In this document: piece after piece, positions 8,634 through 17,177 of the stretch
Numbering within the stretch: position 1 is the first letter of the stretch
Layout of the letters: each line of letters starts with the position of its first letter
Assembly (NCBI RefSeq): GCF_001742225.1
Contig: NZ_CP017075.1
Span: 1,116,001 to 1,180,000 of the forward strand
Length of the DNA: 64,000 nt
Origin: Novosphingobium resinovorum
GTDB taxonomy: Bacteria; Pseudomonadota; Alphaproteobacteria; Sphingomonadales; Sphingomonadaceae
Reading direction: 5' to 3'
The notes under the pieces: generated by a model
What the model saw: only the letters and a program-made list of their open reading frames with translations
Told to the model about the DNA's origin: nothing
Databases searched by the model: none
Program-made: the position numbers and the translations under genes

Positions 8634-9502
8634 GCCGCGAAGGCCAGCGGTTCGGCGCGCAAGGCTTCACGCGCGGCGAGTTCGTCCATGCGGCCCCAGC
8701 GGAATTCGCCGACCAGTCGCTCCAGCTTGTCGGCCATCACCGACAGGTTCGTGTAGTGCCGGAAACGCGAGCGCAGCGGCGCCCCTTCGACGCGGGGCTG
8801 GCCGGGATCGATCTCCCACGGGTGGAAGTAGAACACCGCTGGGCGCCGATCATCGCGGTTCACCTGCCGGATCGCCCAGCGCGAGAACCCGTAAGGAAGC
8901 ACCCGAAAGAAGCCGCCGCCGCCAGCCGCCAGCCGCCGCCCGGCGAACCGCGCGGTCGTGACCGGGATCTCGATCAGTTCCGCATCGGCGATCGGCCGGA
9001 AGGCAAAGCGCGGAGCCTCCCGCCAGCCATAATGGTCATGCGCGATCGGAGCCACGCTGGAGCTATACACATAGCCCTGCTCCGCCAGCACCTCGAAGGC
9101 CCAGGGCGTACGGGCATCGATCGAGAAGCTGGGCGCGCGGTAGCCTTTGACCGCCTGGCCCGAGGCGTCCTCGATCACCTTGCGGGCACGGTCGATGTCG
9201 GCGGCGAAGGCCTCCCTGCCGAGACGGAACACGCGCTCGTGATCCCAGCCGTGGCTGGCGACCTCGTGGCCTTCTTCGGCGATCCGCCGCATCAAGGCGG
9301 GATTCCTTTCCGCCACCCAGCCGAGGGTGAAGAACGTGCCCTTCACCCCTGCATCCGAGAAAAGCCGCAGGATTTCGTCGCAGTTACGCTCGACGCGCGT
9401 GGCCAGCGAGTTCCAGTTCTCCCGGTCGATCACCTTCTCGAAGGCGCCGACCTGGAACCAGTCCTCGACATCGACCGAAAGGCCGTTGATCGGCACCGAC
9501 AT
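8630..9502 (-). CDS. XrtA-system polysaccharide deacetylase
   Basis: 290-aa NodB-fold carbohydrate esterase. Near the N-terminus SVDVEDW supplies the metal-binding Asp pair, and SHGWDHERVF supplies the two His ligands, so the metal site looks complete. It probably removes N-acetyl groups from the exopolysaccharide. The protein has no obvious signal peptide, which is usual for the exosortase-associated branch. It sits between the ATPase and FemAB-like genes and is coupled to the latter by a 4-nt overlap. Confidence 0.9.
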   Translation of the reverse strand: MSVPINGLSVDVEDWFQVGAFEKVIDRENWNSLATRVERNCDEILRLFSDAGVKGTFFTLGWVAERNPALMRRIAEEGHEVASHGWDHERVFRLGREAFAADIDRARKVIEDASGQAVKGYRAPSFSIDARTPWAFEVLAEQGYVYSSSVAPIAHDHYGWREAPRFAFRPIADAELIEIPVTTARFAGRRLAAGGGGFFRVLPYGFSRWAIRQVNRDDRRPAVFYFHPWEIDPGQPRVEGAPLRSRFRHYTNLSVMADKLERLVGEFRWGRMDELAAREALRAEPLAFAA

Positions 9503-9517
9503 GGGGTAGAAACTCCC

Positions 9518-10837
9518 TCAGGCGACGTTGCGCTGGCCGTCGCCGCTCTCGATCCACTCGATCAGCATGGTCAGCGTGTGACGCAGCGTGCGCTCGGTCT
9601 CGCCGAGGCGCGCCTCGAGCTTGTCCGAGCGGGCGATGGCATCCGCCAGTTGCTGCTCAAGCGCCCCGAACTGCTCGCCCTGCGCCTGCCGTGCCGAGGC
9701 TTCGCGCTCTTCGGCAGCAGCGGTGAGTTGTGCGATCGCCGAGTGCAACTCACCAATCTGCGTGTCGCGCCCGGCCATGGCAGCCTCGATCAGCGCATTG
9801 GCGCCGGCGGTGTCGAGCATGTCGCGATGAGCGAGCGCCGCCTCGATGAGCGCGATCGCGCCTTCCGTATCCAGCGCCTCGCGATCGGCTAGTGCCGACT
9901 CGATCAGCGCCATGACAACGGAGGTATCGATCGCCTGCACCGGCGCACTTGCGAAAGCTGCGGCTTCCTCCGGTTGCGCAGCGGCAACCTCGGGCTCCGC
10001 GACCTTCGTGACCACTGCCAGCGCGCCGTCGTCGTTCATCTCGTCGAGCACCTGCTCGAGCATCGCGGCGTCGAGGTGCTCTCGGCGGTCCACCGCACCC
10101 AGCAGGAGCAAACGGTTGACGATCTGGTTGATGCGGCGCGGAATACCGCCGGTCGCCTCGTGGATCGCCGGGAACAGCGCCGGATCGAAGCTCGGGTTAC
10201 CCTTCCAGCCGACGCAGCCGAGGCGGTGCTCGACGTAAGGCTGGACCTCGCGCACGTGCATCGGGCCGAGATGGTGCGTCGCGATAACGCGCTGACGCAG
10301 CTGTTCGAGCTGGTTGCTCTCGAGCAAGGTCTCGCGGAACTCGGGCTGGCCGAGCAGCAGCGTCTGCAGCAGCGGGTGCGAGCCGAGCTGGAAGTTGGAG
10401 AGCATGCGCAGCTCTTCCAGCGCGCTGACCGAAAGGTTCTGCGCCTCGTCGACGATCAGCAGGCAGCGGCGTCCTGCACGCGCCTCGTCGTGGAAGAACG
10501 CTTCCAGCGTGCCGAGCGCGGATGCCTTGTCATGCCCCATGACCGGCAGCCCGAACGACTGCGCGACGACGTGGACGATCTCCTCGCCGTCGAGCGCGCT
10601 GGTCACCACGTTGGCGGCCGTCATGCGCGCCGGATCGATAGTCGCCATCAGGTAGGCGACGAGTGTGGACTTGCCCGCGCCGACCTCGCCGGTGATGACC
10701 ACGAAGCCCTCGCCCTGGGCAAGGCCGTAGCCGAGGTAGGACAGCGCCTTCCTGTGCGTGCTGCTCTCGAAATAGAACGCGGGGTCGGGGGTGAGCTGGA
10801 AAGGCCTGGCGTCGAGCCCGTAGAAGTCGTCGAACAT
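9518..10837 (-). CDS. XrtA-system AAA ATPase (ExeA/GspA-like)
   Basis: 439-aa cytoplasmic ATPase. It starts MFDDFYGLDARPFQLTPDP, a signature of the ExeA-like ATPases linked to exosortase loci. Walker A is GEVGAGKST and Walker B is LLIVDEAQNL, followed by an arginine-rich sensor region. The last 130 residues contain three near-repeats built around ALIEAA and then a predicted coiled coil. It probably powers assembly or secretion of the polysaccharide machinery. The ATG at 10837 has GAGGAGAG upstream; the frame stays open to 11008 but that extension overlaps the beta-barrel gene. Confidence 0.88.
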   Translation of the reverse strand: MFDDFYGLDARPFQLTPDPAFYFESSTHRKALSYLGYGLAQGEGFVVITGEVGAGKSTLVAYLMATIDPARMTAANVVTSALDGEEIVHVVAQSFGLPVMGHDKASALGTLEAFFHDEARAGRRCLLIVDEAQNLSVSALEELRMLSNFQLGSHPLLQTLLLGQPEFRETLLESNQLEQLRQRVIATHHLGPMHVREVQPYVEHRLGCVGWKGNPSFDPALFPAIHEATGGIPRRINQIVNRLLLLGAVDRREHLDAAMLEQVLDEMNDDGALAVVTKVAEPEVAAAQPEEAAAFASAPVQAIDTSVVMALIESALADREALDTEGAIALIEAALAHRDMLDTAGANALIEAAMAGRDTQIGELHSAIAQLTAAAEEREASARQAQGEQFGALEQQLADAIARSDKLEARLGETERTLRHTLTMLIEWIESGDGQRNVA

Positions 10838-10850
10838 CGGGTTTCTCTCC

Positions 10851-12602
10851 TCAGAAGGTATAGCGCAGACCCGCGAGCGCCGAGGCGGTCCACAGGTCGT
10901 CGATGGAGGGGGTATCGTACTTCGCCCCGTCGATGCCGACAGCGAGCGTACCACGCAGGCGCGGCGCGAACATCTTGTAGTAGCTGGCCGAAGCACCGTA
11001 GCCGGCAACGTCGCCGGTCAGCGGATCGTTGCTGCTGATCCAGTTGGCGTAGACGTTGGCCGACCAGCCCGCGTCACGGCCAAGATCGCCGCCGACATAG
11101 GCCGCCAGCCACCAGTTCTCGTCCAGCACGCCGTTTGCGGAGGCGAGGACGGTGTTGCGCGCGGCAATGTACTTGCGGCGGTCGTATCCGGCACCGAGAC
11201 CTGCACGCATGCGGCCGAACTTCATCGAGTAGCTCGCCGTCACGCCGCGCGCCCGGAAAGTGGACGAACGCAGCGAGCCGAGCACGCCGGACAGGCAGCT
11301 GCCGCCTTCCAGCGAGGCGACGCAGCCGCGCAATTCGCCGGTGACGGGATCACGCACGACCTCGAAGTCATCCGGCAACTGGTCGAGCGCGCGGTTGACC
11401 TGCCCGCCGAAGCCCGAGACGTTGTCGTAGACCGCGACGTTGAACTGGGCACGGTCGCTCGGCGCATAGGCTAGCGTGCCGCCGAAGCTGGTCGAGCCGT
11501 AGCGGCGGCCGATATGGGCCGACAGCGAGGTTCGGCGGCTCGGGCGCCACATGACGGCGGCGTCCCAGATGAGGCCGCTGACGTCGTAGGCCATTACGCG
11601 CGGGGAGGACTTGTCGGTCACGTAGCGGCCATCGGAGCCCAGCACCGGCAGGCCGTTTGCATCGCGCACGGCATCGCGGCTGGAAATCTCCACGTCCTCA
11701 TAGCCGATCGCGCCGACCACCTGCACGGTGCGGCTGACCGGCACGGTGACCATCGCGCGGGCCTGCATGTCGCGGGCACGCTGGTCGAGGTTGGAGATAT
11801 CCTCCTGATAGAAGCTGCCGCCGACGCCCACGCCCACCGGCAGTACGGTGCCGGGGGCGAAGCCCGCCTGCACGTCGGCCGACTGGACGACGCTCTTGTC
11901 GAAGACATCGGCCGCTGCGCCGGTCTGGAGATTGCGCGCGGCGTTGGACTGCTCGACCTTGGTGAAACCGGCCCGGTAATTGGCGCCCACATCGAGATCG
12001 CCGATCCGCTTGGTTACCGAAGGGCCTCCGTAGACAGAGTAGACCGTCGACTTGCCGTTGCCCGACAGCGGCCCGGCGGCGAGCGCGGAACCGCCGTTCT
12101 CGACGTTGACCTGCGAGGCCAGCGCGCCCGCTTCGACCGTCACGCCCGGAACGATGGTGGTGTAGCCGCGCACGACGCCGCTGATAGCGTCGCCGTCGCC
12201 CGCCTTCTTGCCCCAGCCGAACTGGCGCTGATAGCGCACCGAGGCCGAAGCCCCATTGTTGCGGCCCTGGATCGAGGCGTCCACGCCGACCGCGACCTGG
12301 GTGTAGGTCAGCACGTCGCTACCGGGCGAAAGCTCGGCAGTGACGATCTGGTCGACTTCGATGTAAGGCGCGATGTCGATGCGTTTACCGCCCTGGCCTT
12401 TGGCACCGCGCCGCGAAGCGCGGTCGGACTTGCCGGAAGCTGTGTCGGATGCGCTGTCGCCGCCCATCCCGGCACCGGAACTCCCCATGCCTCCGCTCAT
12501 GCCGCCGCCATAGCCGGTCGATTGGGCATGGCCGGCTGCCGGTAGCGCAAGAACGATCACCGCCAGCGCCACCATGCCTGATGCCTGCTTCATGCGGCTC
12601 AT
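10851..12602 (-). CDS. XrtA-system outer-membrane beta-barrel protein
   Basis: 583-aa exported protein. It begins with a clear signal peptide ending at GHAQ, then a Gly/Ser/Met-rich linker and a basic patch. The remainder is a series of alternating amphipathic strands ending in RYTF, the C-terminal Phe typical of outer-membrane barrels. It matches the outer-membrane protein conserved in exosortase A/PEP-CTERM loci and may form part of the export channel. The ATG at 12602 overlaps the stop of the kinase gene (ATGA), which supports this start over a longer frame. Confidence 0.85.
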   Translation of the reverse strand: MSRMKQASGMVALAVIVLALPAAGHAQSTGYGGGMSGGMGSSGAGMGGDSASDTASGKSDRASRRGAKGQGGKRIDIAPYIEVDQIVTAELSPGSDVLTYTQVAVGVDASIQGRNNGASASVRYQRQFGWGKKAGDGDAISGVVRGYTTIVPGVTVEAGALASQVNVENGGSALAAGPLSGNGKSTVYSVYGGPSVTKRIGDLDVGANYRAGFTKVEQSNAARNLQTGAAADVFDKSVVQSADVQAGFAPGTVLPVGVGVGGSFYQEDISNLDQRARDMQARAMVTVPVSRTVQVVGAIGYEDVEISSRDAVRDANGLPVLGSDGRYVTDKSSPRVMAYDVSGLIWDAAVMWRPSRRTSLSAHIGRRYGSTSFGGTLAYAPSDRAQFNVAVYDNVSGFGGQVNRALDQLPDDFEVVRDPVTGELRGCVASLEGGSCLSGVLGSLRSSTFRARGVTASYSMKFGRMRAGLGAGYDRRKYIAARNTVLASANGVLDENWWLAAYVGGDLGRDAGWSANVYANWISSNDPLTGDVAGYGASASYYKMFAPRLRGTLAVGIDGAKYDTPSIDDLWTASALAGLRYTF

Positions 12603-13594
12603 CCCTTGTATCCGTAGTAGGAGCCGAAGCGGCGACCGCTCGGGCTGAACTGGGCCGCGTTGAGCAGCAATTGCACGTTCGGGCATGCGCCCAGCAGCGA
12701 GATCGCATCGTCGAGCGACCCTCGCCCGGTCTTGTCCGCGCGCGCGATCACGACGGTCTGGCCGACATACTTGGCAAGTTCGGCCGCAGGCGAAGCCGCC
12801 AGCGCCGGAGGCGAATCGAAGATCACCATCCGGTTGGCCGCACCCTGCGTCAGCCGGTCGAGGATTCGGGCAGTGCGTGAACTGGACAGGTATTCGCTGT
12901 CGTGCGCCGTCGTATCTCCGGCGGGAAGCACCCAGAGCCCGGGAATGTCGGTGCCGAGCACGCAGTCGGCAACGTCGATCGTCTCGTCCATCAGCGCGTC
13001 CATCAGCCCCGGACCGCCCGGAAGGCCGAGCGCGGAAAGGATCGAAGGTTTGGCGAAGTCGGCATCGACGAGCAGGACCTCGCTCTCCTTCTCCGCCGCG
13101 ATCGACAGCGCGAGGTTGAGTGCGCAGTAAGTCTTGCCCTCGCCCGGATGCGGCGAGGAGATCAGCACGCGCTGTGCCATCGGCCCCGCCTTCTGGCGGC
13201 GCAGGTCTGCAGCCTGAACCAGCAGCTGGCGCTTGACGATGCGAAACTCCTCCAGAAGCTCGGTGACCGCGCCTTCGGGCACGATCAGGCCCTGCTCGCG
13301 CAAGTGCTCACGATCGACGGGATGCACGGTATCGCTGAAGCGTGCGGGCTCAGGCGCCGGTTCTGCGGCGGGCTGAGGCGCAGCCGCGGGAGCCGCCGCT
13401 TCAGGCACGGGACGTGCGGGAACGGGCGCTGGCTCCGGCCTTGCGGGCGCGCGCCTTGCAGGCCGCTCCGGAAACGCCACCGGCTTCGCGATCAGCGTGT
13501 TGAAGTCGAACCGGCCGTTGGCCCGCTCGAACAGCGATTCGCCTTCGGGTTCATCGGGCTGGTCAGGTACGGGGATCTTGCGATGATCGGTCAT
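12599..13594 (-). CDS. XrtA-system tyrosine autokinase (BY-kinase)
   Basis: 331-aa bacterial tyrosine kinase partner of the chain-length protein. A Pro/Ala-rich N-terminal linker leads to the P-loop SSPHPGEGKT, the Walker A' LLVDADFAKPS and a Walker B region MVIFDSPPA. The C-terminal tail ends GSYYGYKG, a Tyr cluster of the kind autophosphorylated in this family. By cycling phosphorylation it should control polymer length and export. Start at 13594 has GAGGGGAC upstream. The gene follows the Wzz-like gene by 10 nt. Confidence 0.9.
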   Translation of the reverse strand: MTDHRKIPVPDQPDEPEGESLFERANGRFDFNTLIAKPVAFPERPARRAPARPEPAPVPARPVPEAAAPAAAPQPAAEPAPEPARFSDTVHPVDREHLREQGLIVPEGAVTELLEEFRIVKRQLLVQAADLRRQKAGPMAQRVLISSPHPGEGKTYCALNLALSIAAEKESEVLLVDADFAKPSILSALGLPGGPGLMDALMDETIDVADCVLGTDIPGLWVLPAGDTTAHDSEYLSSSRTARILDRLTQGAANRMVIFDSPPALAASPAAELAKYVGQTVVIARADKTGRGSLDDAISLLGACPNVQLLLNAAQFSPSGRRFGSYYGYKG

Positions 13595-13604
13595 GTCAGT
13601 CCCC

Positions 13605-15128
13605 TCACGCCACCATGCCGCGCTGGATGAACTCGGCGGCGAGCAGCACCACGAACAGTCCGCAAAGCGCGGCGGTCCCGGCATAGAAATACTTGAGACG
13701 CTTGGCCCTCAGCGCCCGTGCACGATCGGTCAGGCTGTGCGAGATCGCGCCCAGCACCGGCAGGCCGGTCGCCTTCTCCAGCCCCGCAGTGGTGGCGAAG
13801 ACCGAACGCACCCGGCTCAAGGCAAAGGCGCCGGCGCATCCACCCGCGAAGCCCACGATCAGCACGCCCAGCAGCAAGACCGGACGATTCGGCGCGACGG
13901 GCGTACGCGGGCTCGTCGGCGGATCGACGACCTGGAACTTCACCGCTTCGCGCTCGGTCTTCACTTCGCCGCGCAAGCGCAGTTCCTCGCGGTCCTGCAG
14001 GAGCTTGTCGTACTGCTGGCGAAGCACGTCGTAATCGCGGTTGATACGCTGGGCCTGAGTAGCAAGTTCGGGATCGGAGATCGCGGACGCGGTCAGCGAG
14101 GCGATGTCGGACTGCGTCGCGGCCTTGCGCGACTGCAGCGCCTGGACGCTCGCCTGCCGTTCGGCGCGAATCGACTGGAGCGAGGAATAGGCCGGATTGA
14201 TCGTGCCGCCGCCGCTAGCCGCTTCCTGCGCCGCCGGAGCGCGCAAGGCCGCAACCTGGTTCTTGGCCGCGATCACGTCGGGGTGATTCTCGGTGAGCCC
14301 GCGTGCCCGCATCGCCGCGAGATCGGCCTGTGCGCGCGCCAGCGAGGACTGCGCCCCGCCATCGGCCGCACCACCCGCGATCGTGCGCGGCGTGCCCGCA
14401 AGCTGCCCGTCGATCGCTGCCGAAGCGCTCTGCGCCGCCGAAAGGTCGGCATCGATATCGCGCAGCGTCGAACGCGCGCTCTCCAGACGCTGCGCCACGG
14501 CGGCGCCGCCAAGCGCCATTTCCGGGTGCTGCGCCTCGAAGGCGGTGCGCTTGCTCTCGGCCGATTCCAGCTCACGCTCACGCGCGCGCAGCTGCTGGTT
14601 CACGAACTCCAGCGTCTCGACCATGTCGCCGCGATTGCCGGAGAGGTTTTCCTCACGAAAGATATCGATCAGCTTCTGCGCGACGCTCTGCGCCAGCTTG
14701 GCGTTCTCGGCATCGGAGAAGGAGCTGTCGTTGGCGGTCGCGGTGATCTCGAAGAGGTTGTCCTCCTGGCTCACCACCTTGACGTTCTTGCCCAGCTTGA
14801 GGACCGCCGCTTCCATCGCCTTGGGGTTCTCGATGGTGTCGCCGAGGCGCGTGGCGCGCACGACCTTCTCGAGATTCACGGCGCTGGTCAGGGTCTGACG
14901 AATACGCTCGATATCACGCTTCTTGTCGGCCACGCCAATGCCGACCTGCTCGGCCAACGCATCATCCAGCTGGATGAAGATGCGCGCGTGCGATTCGTAG
15001 CTGTTCGGGATCAGTGCCACGACCAGCCAGCCCGCAAGGCAGACCGCCCAGGCCACAGCCAGCGCGATCCAGCGGCGATGCCAGATGCTGTGCAGCCCGG
15101 CGAGCAGTTCTTCGTAGAGCGAATCCAT
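13605..15128 (-). CDS. XrtA-system chain-length determinant (Wzz/GumC-like)
   Basis: 507-aa inner-membrane protein. A membrane helix lies at about residues 20-40, followed by a long periplasmic coiled-coil region (about 150-400) and hydrophobic segments near residues 425-445 and 480-500. This is the layout of polysaccharide co-polymerases that set chain length and contact the tyrosine kinase encoded just downstream. Only 1 nt separates it from the export lipoprotein gene upstream. Confidence 0.9.
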   Translation of the reverse strand: MDSLYEELLAGLHSIWHRRWIALAVAWAVCLAGWLVVALIPNSYESHARIFIQLDDALAEQVGIGVADKKRDIERIRQTLTSAVNLEKVVRATRLGDTIENPKAMEAAVLKLGKNVKVVSQEDNLFEITATANDSSFSDAENAKLAQSVAQKLIDIFREENLSGNRGDMVETLEFVNQQLRARERELESAESKRTAFEAQHPEMALGGAAVAQRLESARSTLRDIDADLSAAQSASAAIDGQLAGTPRTIAGGAADGGAQSSLARAQADLAAMRARGLTENHPDVIAAKNQVAALRAPAAQEAASGGGTINPAYSSLQSIRAERQASVQALQSRKAATQSDIASLTASAISDPELATQAQRINRDYDVLRQQYDKLLQDREELRLRGEVKTEREAVKFQVVDPPTSPRTPVAPNRPVLLLGVLIVGFAGGCAGAFALSRVRSVFATTAGLEKATGLPVLGAISHSLTDRARALRAKRLKYFYAGTAALCGLFVVLLAAEFIQRGMVA

Positions 15129-15129
15129 C

Positions 15130-15774
15130 TTAGAACATGCTTTCCGGGATGATGATCACGTCACCGGGAGACAGCATGACGTTGGCCTTGCTGTCGCCCT
15201 TCTTGAGCAGGTCGCCGAGCCGCAGCTTGTATTCCTGCTGCTTGCCCGCCGTCTTGTCGAACCGGATCAGGCGCGCGCTATTGCCCGAGGCATATTCGGA
15301 GAGGCCCCCCACCGCGATCATCGCGTCGAGCACGGTCATGTTCGCTCGATACGGGATCGACGCAGGCTTCTCGGTCGCGCCGACGATGCGGATCTGCTGG
15401 CTGAAGGTGCCAGAGAACCCATCGACGATGACCGAAACCAGCGGGTCCTCAATATATTGCGAGAGCTGCAGCCGCAGATCTTCGGCCAGCATCGAGGGCG
15501 TCTTGCCCACGGCGGGCATGTCGGTGATCAGCGGCGTGGTGATGCGCCCGTCAGGACGGACCTGCACTTTCGCGCCAAGTTCCGGATTGCGCCAAACAAA
15601 GACGGTCAGCTGATCAAGCGGGCCAATGACGTATTCCTCGCCCGGCCCTTCCTGCATCGCCACAAAGGACGCAGGCGGCAGTTCCCGAGCCGGGCCGCCG
15701 GACCCCGCACATCCGGTCAGGGCGACGCTGGCAAGCGCGGTAGCGGCCAGAAGTCGGGCTGGGAGATGCGGCAT
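15130..15774 (-). CDS. Polysaccharide export lipoprotein (Wza-like)
   Basis: 214-aa outer-membrane lipoprotein, first gene of the exopolysaccharide operon. The signal peptide ends in the lipobox LTGC. The mature part has a Poly_export region (YVIGPLDQLTVFVWRNPEL) and a SLBB-type domain (ASIPYRANMTVLDAMIAVGG). It should form the outer-membrane pore for the polymer. The ATG at 15774 has GAGGA 6 nt upstream, so a frame reaching 15840 is not needed. Confidence 0.92.
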   Translation of the reverse strand: MPHLPARLLAATALASVALTGCAGSGGPARELPPASFVAMQEGPGEEYVIGPLDQLTVFVWRNPELGAKVQVRPDGRITTPLITDMPAVGKTPSMLAEDLRLQLSQYIEDPLVSVIVDGFSGTFSQQIRIVGATEKPASIPYRANMTVLDAMIAVGGLSEYASGNSARLIRFDKTAGKQQEYKLRLGDLLKKGDSKANVMLSPGDVIIIPESMF

Positions 15775-15950
15775 GAACAATCCTCGTCTTTGCGACCGTC
15801 TGGCCTTCGCACGCCAGGCGCGCGGGGTCAGGTCCGGCAAAATTCACCCTCGGATATCAATGCAAACGGTGAATATTGCGTTAGCCTTGCAAGGCTAATT
15901 CCGCGCAGGTCCCAAATCGGGACGGGGGCATGACGCAAGTTAACGCAAGG
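15775..15950 (-). promoter_or_regulatory. Regulatory region of the exopolysaccharide operon with three inverted repeats
   Basis: Between the decarboxylase gene and the export gene there are three dyads. TTAGCCTTGCAAGGCTAA (15881-15898) is a perfect 18-bp palindrome. ATTCACC (15842-15848) and GGTGAAT (15869-15875) form a spaced repeat. GTCCC (15909-15913) and GGGAC (15919-15923) form a small hairpin. I could not place a convincing -35/-10 pair. The first two look like protein-binding sites, and the last may help terminate the decarboxylase transcript. Confidence 0.5.
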
Positions 15951-17177
15951 TCAGACCAGCATTTCCTTTGCCGGACCTTGCCCGAGGAAGCTCGCGGGGC
16001 TGGCGCTGGCACCGTAAGCTCCGGCGCAGAACACGGCGATCAGGTCGCCAACGTCGGCGCGGGGAAAGCCGCCTTTGTCGGCCAGCTTGTCCAGCGGCGT
16101 GCAGAGGCATCCGACGATGGAGGCTTCTTCCTCCACCTCGGCGCCGAAACGAGTGGCGATCGCCGAAGGATAATTGCGCCGCACCACGGTTCCGAAGTTG
16201 CCGGAAGCCGCAAGCTGGTGATGCAACCCGCCATCGGTGACGAGAAAGACTTCGCCGTGGCTGATCTTGCGATCGACGATGCGCGCAATGTAGACGCCCG
16301 CCTCGCCGACCAGATAACGCCCCAGTTCGATGCAGAACTGCGCACCGCGCAGCACGTCCGGCAGACCTTCGAGCCTGGCGGCAAGCCGTTCGCCAAGAAG
16401 CGGAAGGTCTAGCGGCGTGTCTCCCGGGAAATAGGGAATCCCCAGCCCACCACCCAGATTGCAATGCGGCAACACCGTCTTGCTCTCCTCGGCCAGTCGT
16501 GCGGCAAGTTCCAGCGCCTGTCCCTGCGTCTCGGCGATCGCCTCGGCATCGAGCGCCTGGCTGCCTGCGAAAATATGGAAGCCGCGCCATTCGGCGCCGC
16601 TGGCAACGACTTCGCGCACCAGAGCCGGAACCCGTTCGGCATCGACCCCGAAAGGCTTGGCGCCGCCGCCCATCTTCATCCCCGATCCCTTCAGGTCGAA
16701 ATCCGGGTTCACGCGAATAGCAAGGCGCGGGACGATGCCCAGCCTGTCACCGATGGCAAAGGCGCGGGCCGCTTCACCCTCGGATTCCAGATTGAGCGTC
16801 ACGCCGCTGCGAATCGCGGCTTCCAGTTCGGCATCGCGCTTACCCGGCCCGGCGAAGCTGACCTCGCGCAAGGGCAGGCCCGCATCGCGGACGATCTCGA
16901 GTTCACCGCCGGATGCGATGTCAAAGCCGTCGACCAGCCCCGCCATGAGCGCCAGAAGCGGGGGAAAGGGATTGGCCTTCACTGCATAGTGCAGCGCCAC
17001 CCGATCCGGGATTGCGGACCGCAGCTGCGTCACGCGCCGACGGATCAAGTCGGCATCGTAGAGAAACAGCGGTGTGGCCCCAGCCTCTTCGGCCCAATGC
17101 GTAACAGGCCGACCACCGACGGCAAGGATACCATCAATGCCGCCATAGCCGGCCGGGATCGGTCCAAGCGCCTTCAT
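15951..17177 (-). CDS. XrtA-system PLP-dependent decarboxylase
   Basis: 408-aa fold-type III PLP enzyme related to diaminopimelate and ornithine decarboxylases. The PLP lysine is in HYAVKANP near residue 66, and a Gly-rich phosphate-binding segment NLGGGLGIPYF and the late C-A-G-A-Y-G segment are present. This branch is recurrent next to exosortase A genes. It probably makes an amine or modified amino acid used by the neighbouring ligase and carrier protein; the substrate is unknown. It overlaps the acyl-CoA ligase gene by 4 nt. Confidence 0.87.
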   Translation of the reverse strand: MKALGPIPAGYGGIDGILAVGGRPVTHWAEEAGATPLFLYDADLIRRRVTQLRSAIPDRVALHYAVKANPFPPLLALMAGLVDGFDIASGGELEIVRDAGLPLREVSFAGPGKRDAELEAAIRSGVTLNLESEGEAARAFAIGDRLGIVPRLAIRVNPDFDLKGSGMKMGGGAKPFGVDAERVPALVREVVASGAEWRGFHIFAGSQALDAEAIAETQGQALELAARLAEESKTVLPHCNLGGGLGIPYFPGDTPLDLPLLGERLAARLEGLPDVLRGAQFCIELGRYLVGEAGVYIARIVDRKISHGEVFLVTDGGLHHQLAASGNFGTVVRRNYPSAIATRFGAEVEEEASIVGCLCTPLDKLADKGGFPRADVGDLIAVFCAGAYGASASPASFLGQGPAKEMLV

